Source: Actinocatenispora sp036503555
Lineage (GTDB): Bacteria; Actinomycetota; Actinomycetes; Mycobacteriales; Micromonosporaceae
Assembly (NCBI GenBank): GCA_036503555.1
Contig: DASXWQ010000013.1
Location: forward strand, 1 to 64,000
DNA length: 64,000 bases
Direction: 5' to 3'
Of this stretch, positions 33,391 to 41,401 are shown one piece after another. Each line of letters begins with the position of its first letter. Within the stretch, counting starts at the first letter, position 1. A program made the translations under genes and the position numbers. A model generated the notes under the pieces. The model worked only from the letters and a program-made list of their open reading frames with translations. It did no database searches and had not been told where the DNA came from.

Positions 33391-34820
33391 GGACGCTCCT
33401 TCGCTTGTGCGACAACGGAAAGATCGGGCGACTGCCACTGCGGCAGGACCGCCTCGACGGTGCGGGCGACGGCGAGTACCAGGTCGTCGGAGTGGCGCGG
33501 CCCGACGATCTGCAGGCCGACCGGGCGGCCGTCGTTGGTCAGACCCGCCGGCACGGTCGCCGCGGGCTGCTGCGTCAGGTTGAACGGGTACGTGAACGGC
33601 GTCCAGCTCGGCCACGCCGGTACGGCGGTCTCCGACCAGCCGGGCGGTACGTCGTGTCCCGCCTCGAACGCCGCGATCGGCATCGTCGGCGTGAGCAGGA
33701 TGTCGTAGCTCTCGTGGAACTGTCCCATGTGGACACCGAGGGAGGCGCGCCGGTCCATCGCGGTCAGGTAGTCCGCCGCGCTCAGCCCGGCGCCGCGCTC
33801 CCACACCGCGCGCAGGCCCGGGTCGACCAGCTCCGCCGAGCCGGGCGGGAAGTGGTCCAGCCACTGCGCCGCACCCGCGCACCACAGCACCTCGAACGAC
33901 TCGACCGGGTCGCTGAACCCGGGGTCGGCCAGCTCGATCCGCAGGCCCGCGTCGGCCAGCGCCTCGACCGCGCGCCGCACGATCATCGCCACCTCGACGT
34001 CGACCTCCGCGTACCCGAGGGTCGGGCTGTACGCCGCGACGAGGCCCTCGACCGGCCGGCGCACCGCCTCGCGGTACGAGCCGACGGGCGGCGGGAGCGC
34101 GCTCGCGTCCCGGAAGTCGCGCAGCGCCAGCACGTCCAGCAACAGGGCCAGATCGTCGACGGAGGTGGCCATCGGCCCGGCGTGCGACAGCGTGCCGAAC
34201 GGGCTCGGCGGGAACAGCGGGATCCGGCCGTACGTCGGCTTGAAGCCGGCGATCCCGCAGAACGACGCGGGGATCCGGACCGAGCCGCCGCCGTCGGTAC
34301 CGACCGACAGCGCGCCCATCCCGGCGGCGACCGCCGCGGCGCTGCCGCCCGACGAGCCGCCGGACGTGAGGTCCGGGTTCCAGGGGTTGCGGGTGATCCC
34401 GGTCAGCGGCGAGTCGGTGACCCCCTTCCAGCCCAGTTCGGGCGTGGTGGTCTTGCCGACGAACACCGCGCCGTGCTCCCGCAGCCGGGCGGTGACCGGC
34501 GCGTCGGTGTCCCACGGTTGGTCCGGGGCGACGCACCGGGAACCGCGCAGCGTCGGCCACCCCGCGGTCAGGAACATGTCCTTGATGGACACGGGTACCC
34601 CGTCGAGCAGGCCGATCGGGTTGCCCTGCCGCCACCGCTGCTCGGACTCGGCCGCGGCCTCCATCGTCTGCTCGGCATCCAGGTGGCAGAACGCGTTCAG
34701 CGCCCCGTCGTACTCCTCGATCCGGCTCAGCGCGAGCGTGGCGGCCTCGACCGGTGAGGCTTCACCGGTCGAGTAGCCGGCGACCAGTTCGGTCGCGGTG
34801 GGCAGGACGGTCGTCTCCAT
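33387..34820 (-). CDS. Amidase (amidase-signature family)
   Basis: The 477-residue amidohydrolase has the Ser-Ser-Lys triad in place: Lys80 (GVPVSIKDMF), the GGSSGGS stretch at 154-160, and nucleophile Ser180 in GTDGGGSVRIPA. ATG 34820 follows GAGGAG. It lies between the 2-hydroxyacid dehydrogenase (10-bp gap) and DUF3830 (4-bp overlap), a clear operon. It would release ammonia and a carboxylate from an amide such as maleamate or a carbamoyl compound; the substrate is not determined. Confidence 0.9.
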   Translation of the reverse strand: METTVLPTATELVAGYSTGEASPVEAATLALSRIEEYDGALNAFCHLDAEQTMEAAAESEQRWRQGNPIGLLDGVPVSIKDMFLTAGWPTLRGSRCVAPDQPWDTDAPVTARLREHGAVFVGKTTTPELGWKGVTDSPLTGITRNPWNPDLTSGGSSGGSAAAVAAGMGALSVGTDGGGSVRIPASFCGIAGFKPTYGRIPLFPPSPFGTLSHAGPMATSVDDLALLLDVLALRDFRDASALPPPVGSYREAVRRPVEGLVAAYSPTLGYAEVDVEVAMIVRRAVEALADAGLRIELADPGFSDPVESFEVLWCAGAAQWLDHFPPGSAELVDPGLRAVWERGAGLSAADYLTAMDRRASLGVHMGQFHESYDILLTPTMPIAAFEAGHDVPPGWSETAVPAWPSWTPFTYPFNLTQQPAATVPAGLTNDGRPVGLQIVGPRHSDDLVLAVARTVEAVLPQWQSPDLSVVAQAKERP

Positions 34821-34830
34821 GTGCTGCTCC

Positions 34831-35817
34831 TCAGCCGGTCGGCACGTACCCCAGTCGGAGGTCCACGACGTTACGCAGCGGCCGGCCGTCCAGCCACCGG
34901 ACGAGATTGTCGACGTACAGCGCGGCGAGCTGGTCGCGCCAGCCGACGGTGTCGCCGGACATGTGCGGCGACACGACGAGCCCCGGTACCCTCCACAGTG
35001 GAGAGTCGGCGGGCAGCGGCTCGACGTCGAAGACATCCAGTGCGGCGCCGGCGATCCGGCCGGCCGTCAGTGCGTCCACGAGATCGTCGGTGACCACGAG
35101 TCCGCCGCGGCCGACGTTGACCAGCCGCGCGCCGCGGCGCATCGCGGCCAGCGCCGCGGAGTCGATCATGCCGGCGGTCTGGGTGGTCAACGGGGCCGCC
35201 AGCACGACGTAGTCGGCGCCGCCGAGCAGGCCGGGCAGCTCGTCGAACCCGTGCACCGTACCGAAGTCCGCGTCACCGTCCCGGCGGGTACGCCCGACGC
35301 CCGTGACGGCCAGCCCGACCGCCCGCAGCATCACCGCGATCGCCCGCCCGATCGGCCCGGTGCCCACCACCAGCACGGTACGCCCGGCCACCGACTCGGT
35401 CTCCCGGTACGCCCAGCGCTGCTCCCGCTGCGCGCTCAGGGTGTCCGGCAGGCCCTTCGCCATCGCGAGGACGAGGCCCGTGACGTACTCGGCGATCGGG
35501 GTCTCGAACACTCCGCGTGAATTCGTCAGGGTGACACCGCCCTCCCTGAGGGCCGGGCAGAGTACGGTGTCCACACCGGCCGCGGCGACGTGGACCCACG
35601 AGGGATGCGGGCCGTCGGCCGGCCAGGCGGCGGGTACCGCTCTGGACCGGAAGTCCCATACCAGCAGGGCATCCGCGTCCTTGAGAGCCGCCGGCAGCTC
35701 ATCGGCTGTGACGAACGCGAAGCGCACGCGCTCGCCCACCGACGACAGCCCACGCGGCCGGTCGTCGGCGCAGAGGACAGCCACGGTGGGGTGAGCCGTG
35801 CCACTTTCCGTCACCAT
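34831..35817 (-). CDS. D-isomer-specific 2-hydroxyacid dehydrogenase
   Basis: The 328-residue NAD-dependent dehydrogenase has the Rossmann motif VVGTGPIGRAIA, catalytic Arg in NVGRGGLVVTDDL, Glu in LDVFDVEPLP, and His in VSPHMSGDT. The N-terminal substrate domain is somewhat short. Start ATG 35817 is 27 bp from the operator at 35844-35857, which lies between this gene and the divergent maleate-isomerase-like gene. It would interconvert a 2-oxoacid and a D-2-hydroxyacid in the pathway served by the amidase. Confidence 0.88.
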   Translation of the reverse strand: MVTESGTAHPTVAVLCADDRPRGLSSVGERVRFAFVTADELPAALKDADALLVWDFRSRAVPAAWPADGPHPSWVHVAAAGVDTVLCPALREGGVTLTNSRGVFETPIAEYVTGLVLAMAKGLPDTLSAQREQRWAYRETESVAGRTVLVVGTGPIGRAIAVMLRAVGLAVTGVGRTRRDGDADFGTVHGFDELPGLLGGADYVVLAAPLTTQTAGMIDSAALAAMRRGARLVNVGRGGLVVTDDLVDALTAGRIAGAALDVFDVEPLPADSPLWRVPGLVVSPHMSGDTVGWRDQLAALYVDNLVRWLDGRPLRNVVDLRLGYVPTG

Positions 35818-35843
35818 GTTGACACCGTAGGAACGAATCGTAT

Positions 35844-35857
35844 GATTGTCAACAATC
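35844..35857. promoter_or_regulatory. GntR-type operator in the divergent promoter region
   Basis: GATTGTCAACAATC keeps both six-base arms of the 31509 and 36673 copies and differs only at one central base. It lies between the divergent hydroxyacid dehydrogenase and maleate-isomerase-like genes. Confidence 0.7.
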
Positions 35858-35914
35858 CGAGGGGTACCCCGGAGCCCGTGGTGTGCGGGCGGCTTCCGCC
35901 CGCGTCTTGTGAAC

Positions 35915-36661
35915 ATGCTGGGGGTCGCCTTGGATCTGACGTTCGACGGACCCCTCGCGCAGCGCGGTATCGGCGTGATTGCGCCGTTCGACCTAGCGCT
36001 TGAGCGCGAGTTGTGGCGATGGGTGCCCGCCGAGGTGTCCCTGCACCTCGCCCGCACTCCGTACGAGCCGGTGCCGGTCAGCCTGCGGATGGCGGAGCTG
36101 GTCAGCGACTGTCGCCACCTGACCGCCGCCACCCGTGACGTGCTGCCGGTCGAGCCCGAGGTCATCGCGTACCTCTGCACGTCGGGCAGCTTCGTCGACG
36201 GTGTCGCCGCCGAGAAGGAGCTGGTCTCGGCGATCATCGCGGCCGGGGCGCCGGACGCGGTCACCACCTCCGGCGCCCTCGCCGAGGTGCTGTCCGCGCT
36301 CGGGTTGCGGCGGATCTCCGTCGTCACCCCGTACGACGCGGACCTGACCGGACGGCTGCACGACTTCCTCGGCGAGCTCGGCGTCGACACCGTCGCGAGC
36401 GAGCATCTCGGCCTGGGCGCGGGGATCTGGAAGGTCAGCTACCGCACGATCGCCGAGCACATGCTGCTCGCCGACCGGCCCGACGCCGAGGCCGTCTTCG
36501 TCAGCTGCACCAACCTGCCGACGTACGACCTGATCGACCCGCTGGAGGAGGCGCTGGGCAAGCCGGTCCTCACGGCGAACCAGCTGACCATGTGGGCGTG
36601 CCTGCGCCGGATGGGCCTGCCGGTCGTCGGGCCGGGACGTTGGCTCACGGACATCGGCTAG
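35915..36661 (+). CDS. Maleate isomerase / arylmalonate decarboxylase-like protein (two-Cys)
   Basis: The 248-residue member of the Asp/Glu racemase superfamily has both active cysteines: Cys88 in AYLCTSGSF and Cys198 in VSCTNLPTYDL. That pattern is found in maleate cis-trans isomerases. The start is ambiguous. ATG 35915 and GTG 35909 lack a Shine-Dalgarno sequence, whereas TTG 35930 has GGGGGT four bases before it and gives the more typical N-terminus DLTFDGPLAQRGIGVI. Together with the amidase it could handle maleamate-type intermediates; this is inference. Confidence 0.82.
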   Translation: MLGVALDLTFDGPLAQRGIGVIAPFDLALERELWRWVPAEVSLHLARTPYEPVPVSLRMAELVSDCRHLTAATRDVLPVEPEVIAYLCTSGSFVDGVAAEKELVSAIIAAGAPDAVTTSGALAEVLSALGLRRISVVTPYDADLTGRLHDFLGELGVDTVASEHLGLGAGIWKVSYRTIAEHMLLADRPDAEAVFVSCTNLPTYDLIDPLEEALGKPVLTANQLTMWACLRRMGLPVVGPGRWLTDIG

Positions 36662-36672
36662 GCTGTGTGCAG

Positions 36673-36686
36673 GATTGTCGACAATC
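36673..36686. promoter_or_regulatory. GntR-type operator upstream of the second isomerase-like gene
   Basis: An exact copy of the 14-bp palindrome GATTGTCGACAATC found at 31509-31522. It lies 19 bp before the GTG at 36705 and upstream of the gntR gene in the same transcript, giving likely autoregulation. Confidence 0.75.
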
Positions 36687-36704
36687 TGCCCGGAGGTGGC
36701 CAGC

Positions 36705-37424
36705 GTGACGACCGTCGGAATCCTCTACCCGGGACACGCCGCCGAAGACGACTATCCGACGGCGGAGAAGCTGCTCGGTGACGTGTCGCTGCCCGTGGTC
36801 CACACGTACGGCGAGGACCTGCACGCGGTCGACGCGCTGCTCGACCTCGGCCGGTCGGACCGGCTCGCCAACGGCGCCGCCGAGCTGGCCGGCCACCGGC
36901 CGGACGCGGTGCTCTGGGCCTGCACGTCCGGCAGCTTCGTCTTCGGCTGGGACGGCGCCACCGCCCAGGTCGACGGGCTGTCCGCGGCGGCCGGCGTACC
37001 GGCGACCAGCACGTCGTTCGCGTTCGTCCGCGCCGCGCACGCCCTCGGCGTACGGCGGGTCGCGGTCGCCGCGAGCTACCCGGCCGAGGTCGCCGCGCAC
37101 TTCGCCGAGTTCCTCGGGCGGGGCGGGCTGTCCGTGACCGGGCTCGCCGCCCAGGGCATCGTCACCGCCGCGGAGGTCGGCGCGCTCGCCCCGGACGACG
37201 TGGTCGCGCTCGCCGCCGGCCACGACGTACCCGACGCCGAGGCGCTGCTGGTGCCGGACACCGCGATGCGTACCGTCGGGCTGGTCGAGGAGCTGGAGCA
37301 GCGGCTGGGCAAGCCGGTGCTGACCGCCAACCAGGTGACGATCTGGGCCGGCCTGCGGCTCGCCGGACACGACACGACGTACGAGGGGCTGGGCGCGCTG
37401 TTCCGATCCGGGGCCGGCCGATGA
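36705..37424 (+). CDS. Maleate isomerase-like protein (single Cys, second Cys replaced by Asp)
   Basis: The 239-residue paralogue of the preceding gene keeps Cys73 in WACTSGSFVFG. At the second active-site position it reads VPDTAMRT (Asp185) instead of SCTN. The shared C-terminal block (LGKPVLTANQVTIWAGLR) confirms the relation. Loss of one catalytic Cys implies a changed reaction, as arylmalonate decarboxylase and one-base isomerases differ from racemases. GGAGGTGG precedes GTG 36705. The stop overlaps the gntR start (ATGA). Confidence 0.8.
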   Translation: MTTVGILYPGHAAEDDYPTAEKLLGDVSLPVVHTYGEDLHAVDALLDLGRSDRLANGAAELAGHRPDAVLWACTSGSFVFGWDGATAQVDGLSAAAGVPATSTSFAFVRAAHALGVRRVAVAASYPAEVAAHFAEFLGRGGLSVTGLAAQGIVTAAEVGALAPDDVVALAAGHDVPDAEALLVPDTAMRTVGLVEELEQRLGKPVLTANQVTIWAGLRLAGHDTTYEGLGALFRSGAGR

Positions 37425-38128
37425 GCCAGCTCACCCGGGTCGGCCGGGAGTCCACGTCCAGCATCATCGCGCGGCAGCTGCGCGCGGCGATCCGGGACGG
37501 TGAGTTCTCGCCGGGCGACCAGTTGGGCGAGGCGGAGCTGGCCGCCCGGTTCGACGTCAGCCGCGGCACGCTGCGCGAGGCGTTGCAGCGCCTCGTCGAG
37601 GAGGGCCTGCTCAACGGCGAACGGCACCGCGGCCTGTTCGTCCGCGAGCTGTCCGCCGTCGACGTCCAGGACGTGTACGTCACCCGCAACGCCATCGAGC
37701 AGGCCGCCGCCCGGCTCATCCTCGCCGGGGACCGGACGGCCGTCGCCGACGAGCTGGCCACCCTCCACGAGCGGATGCTCGACGCGGTACGCCGAGGCGA
37801 CCAGCGCGCCGTCGGCGCCGCCGACGTCGCCTTCCACGAGCTGCTCGTCGCCCGCTCCGGCAGCCGCCGGCTCATGCGCATGTCCCGCACCCTGCTCATC
37901 GAGACGCGGATGTGCATCACCGCCCTCCAGGACGCGTACGAGCTGCCGGAGGAGCTGGCCGCCGAGCACGGCGCGCTGGTCGGCGCACTGCGCAACGGCA
38001 ACGAGGCGCTGGTCCTCGGCCTGATCGACGCGCACATGGACGACGCGGTACGCCGGCTCACCCCCGGCCGCGGCCTGCACGAGCCGCTGCCGCCCCTCGA
38101 CCCGGAGCCTCGCGTGCTCGGCAGGTGA
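37421..38128 (+). CDS. GntR-family regulator, FCD subfamily
   Basis: The 235-residue regulator has a winged helix at about residues 10-75 (AELAARFDVSRGTLREALQRLVEEGLL) and an all-helical FCD effector domain with metal/ligand-type residues (VAFHELLVARSGS, later GALRNGNEALVLGLIDAHMDDAVRRL). It overlaps the isomerase-like gene before it and the yigZ-type gene after it. The three palindromes at 31509, 35844 and 36673 are its probable operators, making it the local regulator of the gabD/gabT, dehydrogenase-amidase and isomerase units. Confidence 0.9.
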   Translation: MSQLTRVGRESTSSIIARQLRAAIRDGEFSPGDQLGEAELAARFDVSRGTLREALQRLVEEGLLNGERHRGLFVRELSAVDVQDVYVTRNAIEQAAARLILAGDRTAVADELATLHERMLDAVRRGDQRAVGAADVAFHELLVARSGSRRLMRMSRTLLIETRMCITALQDAYELPEELAAEHGALVGALRNGNEALVLGLIDAHMDDAVRRLTPGRGLHEPLPPLDPEPRVLGR

Positions 38129-38751
38129 CGCCGTACCGCACGATCGCGCGCGACGTCGAGTACGAGATCGAGGTCAAGCGGTCCGTGTTCCGCTGCACCC
38201 TGGCCCGCGCCGCCGACGAGGACGCCGCCCGCGCCGTCGTCACCGCCGTACGCCGGCGCCACGCCGACGCCCGGCACCACTGCTCGGCGTACGTCGTCGG
38301 CACCGAGCCGCGGATCGAACGCGCCCACGACGACGGCGAACCGGCCGGCACCGCCGGCGCCCCGATGCTGGACGTGCTGCGCCGGCGGGACCTGACCGGC
38401 GTCGTCGCGGTCGTCACCCGCTGGTTCGGCGGCGTGCTGCTCGGCACCGGCGGCCTGGTCCGCGCGTACGGCTCGGCGGTGTCCGGCGCCGCCGACCAGG
38501 CCGGCGTGCTGCGCCGCGAACCCGTCGCGCTGCTCGCCGTCGCCACCGACCACACCCGCGGCGGCGCACTCGAACACGCGCTGCGCGCCGGCGGCCGCGA
38601 CGTACGCGACGTCGCCCACGGCCCCGACGGCGTCCGCATCGAGCTGTCCGTACCCCTCGGCGAGGTCGCCGACCTGCACCGCTGGCTCGCCGATGCCACC
38701 GCCGGCACCGCCACCGTCACCGACCTCGGTCAGACGTACGCCGACGCCTGA
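38125..38751 (+). CDS. YigZ/IMPACT-family protein
   Basis: The 208-residue protein has the YigZ N-terminal domain (EYEIEVKRSVFRCTLARA, HHCSAYVVG, DDGEPAGTAGAPMLDVL, VTRWFGGVLLGTGGLVRAYG) and a short ferredoxin-like C-terminal domain. The eukaryotic relative IMPACT regulates Gcn2; bacterial members probably bind nucleic acid or ribosomes. GTG 38125 overlaps the gntR stop. The function is unrelated to the catabolic genes, so the co-transcription is probably incidental. Confidence 0.92.
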   Translation: MTPYRTIARDVEYEIEVKRSVFRCTLARAADEDAARAVVTAVRRRHADARHHCSAYVVGTEPRIERAHDDGEPAGTAGAPMLDVLRRRDLTGVVAVVTRWFGGVLLGTGGLVRAYGSAVSGAADQAGVLRREPVALLAVATDHTRGGALEHALRAGGRDVRDVAHGPDGVRIELSVPLGEVADLHRWLADATAGTATVTDLGQTYADA

Positions 38752-38776
38752 GTTCCGGGCGGGTCTCGGGGCCGGG

Positions 38777-39043
38777 TCAGCCGGGATGTACGCCCGCGGC
38801 GTCGCGGATCTCGGCGCCCTCGGCCTCGCCGCTCTCCCGGGCGCAGTGCGCGCAGCAGAACATGTGGCTGCCCACCTCCACGCCGTGCCCGACGATCCGG
38901 CACGAGCAGTGCTCGCAGATCGGCGCGAGCCGGTGCATCGCACACTCGAACGAGTCGAAGACGTGCACGTCCCCGCCGATCGTCCGGATCTCGAACGACA
39001 TCCAGTAGTCGTTCCCGCAGACCTCGCACGTCGCCATCGACAC
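38777..39043 (-). CDS. Small cysteine-rich zinc-ribbon-type protein
   Basis: The protein has 88 residues. Cysteines are grouped as CEVCG, then a Cys-Ala-Met-His, CEHCSC and CCAHCA, enough for two metal sites. HVFDSFECAMHRLAP is a conserved-looking core. GTG 39043 follows a G-rich run; ATG 39037 is also possible. The layout resembles small actinobacterial metal-binding proteins of unknown function, and could bind zinc or iron. Confidence 0.7.
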   Translation of the reverse strand: MSMATCEVCGNDYWMSFEIRTIGGDVHVFDSFECAMHRLAPICEHCSCRIVGHGVEVGSHMFCCAHCARESGEAEGAEIRDAAGVHPG

Positions 39044-39145
39044 AGCCCCCCAGCAGCACGATTGGTCACCGTCCAGTCTGGCCGCCCGCGTCGGCGCTGT
39101 CCGGCCTTTCGCCCAGCCCGTACCCGCACCGGAGTTGAGCGCAAC

Positions 39146-39312
39146 TCAGGCGCCGCGCCGGATCACCATCCCGTCGACACGCGAGAACACGACCCGCTCC
39201 ACCCGGAACTCCTCCTCGGCGTGGTACCCGTGCAGGTACACCCAACCGTCCTGAGTGGACGGACAGACCCGCAGCACCCGCAGCCAGCGCGGCCGGAACC
39301 CGTACCGGTACG
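39146..39312 (-). pseudogene. 3' fragment of an unrecognised gene (minus strand)
   Basis: Codon choice and residue pattern look coding from about 39310 down to the TGA at 39146 (RPRWLRVLRVC, DGWVYLHGYHAEEEFRVERV, VDGMVIRRGA). No start codon with a ribosome site is visible. Upstream of about 39312 the coding signal switches to the plus strand. It reads as the C-terminal part of a truncated gene. The family is not recognised. Confidence 0.4.
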
Positions 39313-39478
39313 CGACGCCAGGTTCCTCGAACTGGAGACGATGGTCGAGCGGGGTGTCGACGTGCCAGGAGCCATTGGCGCGATCAGGGCGGTGTTCGCT
39401 GGCCTCGGCATCGGCGAGCAGGACCTCAACGGTCGCTTCTACCAGGAGATGGTGCTGGCGCACCGCGGTCGTACGTAG
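39313..39478 (+). pseudogene. 3' fragment of an unrecognised gene (plus strand)
   Basis: From about 39313 the plus strand encodes a protein-like tail (FLELETMVERGVDVPGAIGA, then VFAGLGIGEQDLNGRFYQEM, ending in HRGRT) with about 80% G/C at third positions and a TAG at 39476-39478. It has no start and its 5' part is missing, as if joined head to head with the minus-strand fragment. Helical content is high. The family is unknown. Confidence 0.4.
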
Positions 39479-39483
39479 CGGGC

Positions 39484-39840
39484 TCAGGTCGGGCGGTCGT
39501 TGGTGGCGGCGAGGCGTTTTGGGGCCTGGTGGCGCCAGGCCTCGGTGACGAGGGCGGCGACGCGGTCGGCGGGTATGCCGGCGAGGCGTACCCGAAGGCC
39601 GAGGAAGCTGCGGCGGGCGTCGGGCCGGCGTACCGACTCGCAGTGGTCGGGGTCGGCGGCGGCTTCCTCGGCGGCGCGGTCCTCGGCGATGCAGAAGACG
39701 GCGGTGGTCTCGTCGCGGCCCATGCCGAGGAAGGTCCGCCCGCGGACCTTGAAAACCGGTACGTGGAACCGGAAGTGGCTGCTCTCCTCGACCTCGGGCA
39801 GCGCGCTCGCCCAGCGCCGCATGTCGTCGGTGGTGGTCAT
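39484..39840 (-). CDS. MmcQ/YjbR-family protein
   Basis: The 118-residue protein has the MmcQ/YjbR (CyaY-like fold) pattern: ALPEVEESSHFRFHVPVFKVRGRTFLGMG, a middle acidic stretch, then RVRLAGIPADRVAALVTEAWRHQAP. Members bind DNA or have unknown roles. ATG 39840 lies 27 bp from the stop of the membrane-protein gene upstream, so it may belong to the PadR operon. Confidence 0.85.
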   Translation of the reverse strand: MTTTDDMRRWASALPEVEESSHFRFHVPVFKVRGRTFLGMGRDETTAVFCIAEDRAAEEAAADPDHCESVRRPDARRSFLGLRVRLAGIPADRVAALVTEAWRHQAPKRLAATNDRPT

Positions 39841-39867
39841 CCGCGCAGCGTATCCGGGCCGGCGCGG

Positions 39868-40941
39868 TCAGGTCGCCGTGGTGAGCGTGCGGCTCGGCTG
39901 CGGCCGGGGCCAGAGGCAGAGGACGACGACGGCGAGGATCGGTACGAGGGACAGGATGGCGAGCGGCTCGGCGCCGTAGATGACGAAGCCGCCCCAGTAC
40001 ACCGAGGGGCCGGGGTGGTTGCGGTAGGTGTTGGCCATCAGGGACCCGGTGGCGGTCGGGATGTTGGCGAAGCAGGCCGGGGTCAGCAGGAGCAGCGTGG
40101 CCAGGCACAACCCCGAGTACGTCCGCTGCATCCCGCGCCCGTGCCGGCGCATCCGCTTCGAGGTGAGCAGCCCGAACAGGACGCCGATCAGGATGCCGAC
40201 GACGCCGCCGGCGGTCGTGGCGGCGGGTTGACTGGCCGGCTCGGCCCACATCAGGTCCAGGCCGACCGTGGCGGGGTTGTCCCCGTCGGCCGCGTCGACC
40301 TCCACGGCGGCCAGGTACCCGTCGCGCGTGCCGGTCACGTACGCGATACCCGGCGGTGACGTGTTCGGGTCCAGCGCCTCGATCGTGGTGTGCACGTCGT
40401 GCCAGCCGTGTGCCCGCATCCGTGCCGCGACGGCGCGCGCGGTCTCGTCGTACCGGGCGCCGTGCGGGACGGTCCCGCCGCCCTCCGCGCTGCCGGCCCG
40501 TACGCCGGTGCCGCCGTGCAGGGTGTGCTCGCTGTACGGGTTCCAGAAGGTGTGCCGTCCGAAGTGGCCGCCGCTGTCGGTGGGGCCGGGCAGGATCTGG
40601 CGTGCGACGCGGCCGGCGGTTGCCGAGTCGGGCGCCATCGTGTCCACGGTCCGCCAGGACAGCCAGGAGCCGAGGGCGATGCCGCTCAGCCCGCCGAGTA
40701 CCGCGGCGAACGCGGCGACGACGAACGCCCGGCGCCCGGCCTCGACCGCGCGCCGGCCGACCCCGTGCCCGAGCAGGTGGACGACCTCGCGGGCGGGCGG
40801 TCGGGACCGGCCCGGGTCGGTGGCGTCGAGCAGCGTTCCGATGATCTCCGGGCCGCGTTCGCGCCGGTATCCCCGGGGGTAGGCCAGCAGCCACCGACGG
40901 TACCTGCGGGCGAGGAGCGCGGTGCGGGTGTCGTCGGGCAT
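39868..40941 (-). CDS. Membrane protein of unknown function, PadR-associated
   Basis: The 357-residue protein has a cytoplasmic basic N-terminus (LLARRYRRWLLAYPRGYRRERG), one membrane span near residue 70-95, a long extracytoplasmic domain, then three more spans (AGGVVGILIGVLFGLL, GLCLATLLLLTPACF, ILSLVPILAVVVLCLW). The start YRRWLLAYPRGYRRERG occurs in actinobacterial proteins encoded next to PadR regulators. ATG 40941 has GAAGGGA before it. GTG 40965, overlapping the padR stop, would add eight residues and is a real alternative. Confidence 0.75.
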   Translation of the reverse strand: MPDDTRTALLARRYRRWLLAYPRGYRRERGPEIIGTLLDATDPGRSRPPAREVVHLLGHGVGRRAVEAGRRAFVVAAFAAVLGGLSGIALGSWLSWRTVDTMAPDSATAGRVARQILPGPTDSGGHFGRHTFWNPYSEHTLHGGTGVRAGSAEGGGTVPHGARYDETARAVAARMRAHGWHDVHTTIEALDPNTSPPGIAYVTGTRDGYLAAVEVDAADGDNPATVGLDLMWAEPASQPAATTAGGVVGILIGVLFGLLTSKRMRRHGRGMQRTYSGLCLATLLLLTPACFANIPTATGSLMANTYRNHPGPSVYWGGFVIYGAEPLAILSLVPILAVVVLCLWPRPQPSRTLTTAT

Positions 40942-40961
40942 GTGGATCCCTTCGGTGGGGG

Positions 40962-41297
40962 TCACGCGGGGCTGGGGGCGGGGCCGGCGCCGCGCAGGCG
41001 TTGGGTGGCGAGCCGCGCGTCGCGCCGCATCTGTGCGGCTTCGGCGGCGAGTGCGGCGGCGCCCGGCTCGGTCAGCCGGTAGTACCGGCGGGGCCGGCCG
41101 TCGACGGTCTCCTCCCGGTCGACCTCGACGAGGCCCTCGTCGGTGAGCCGTTCGAGCGCCGCGTACAGCGTGCCGGCGGCGAGGTGGACCTGGTCGTCGG
41201 AGAGCCGCACCACCTCCTTGATCACCGCGTACCCGTGCAGCGGGCCCGCGGCGAGCGCGGACAGGATGAGAAAGCTCGGTCGCCGCATGCTTGCCAT
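40962..41297 (-). CDS. PadR-family transcriptional regulator
   Basis: The 111-residue winged-helix regulator has PSFLILSALAAGPLHGYAVI, LAAGTLYAALERLTDEGLV and PRRYYRLTEPG, all PadR hallmarks. It likely represses its own operon with the downstream membrane-protein gene. TATATT (41305-41310, minus strand) lies 7-12 bp before ATG 41297, so transcription would begin almost at the start codon; the message may be leaderless. ATG 41288 is an alternative start. Confidence 0.92.
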   Translation of the reverse strand: MASMRRPSFLILSALAAGPLHGYAVIKEVVRLSDDQVHLAAGTLYAALERLTDEGLVEVDREETVDGRPRRYYRLTEPGAAALAAEAAQMRRDARLATQRLRGAGPAPSPA

Positions 41298-41401
41298 GCC
41301 GACCAATATACAGTTGATCGTACTATCGGCACGTCCGGCAACCGCGCCCGGCGGGTCGCCACAACCCTTCGCGGGCAACGGGTTTCGATGATCGGCGGCG
41401 G

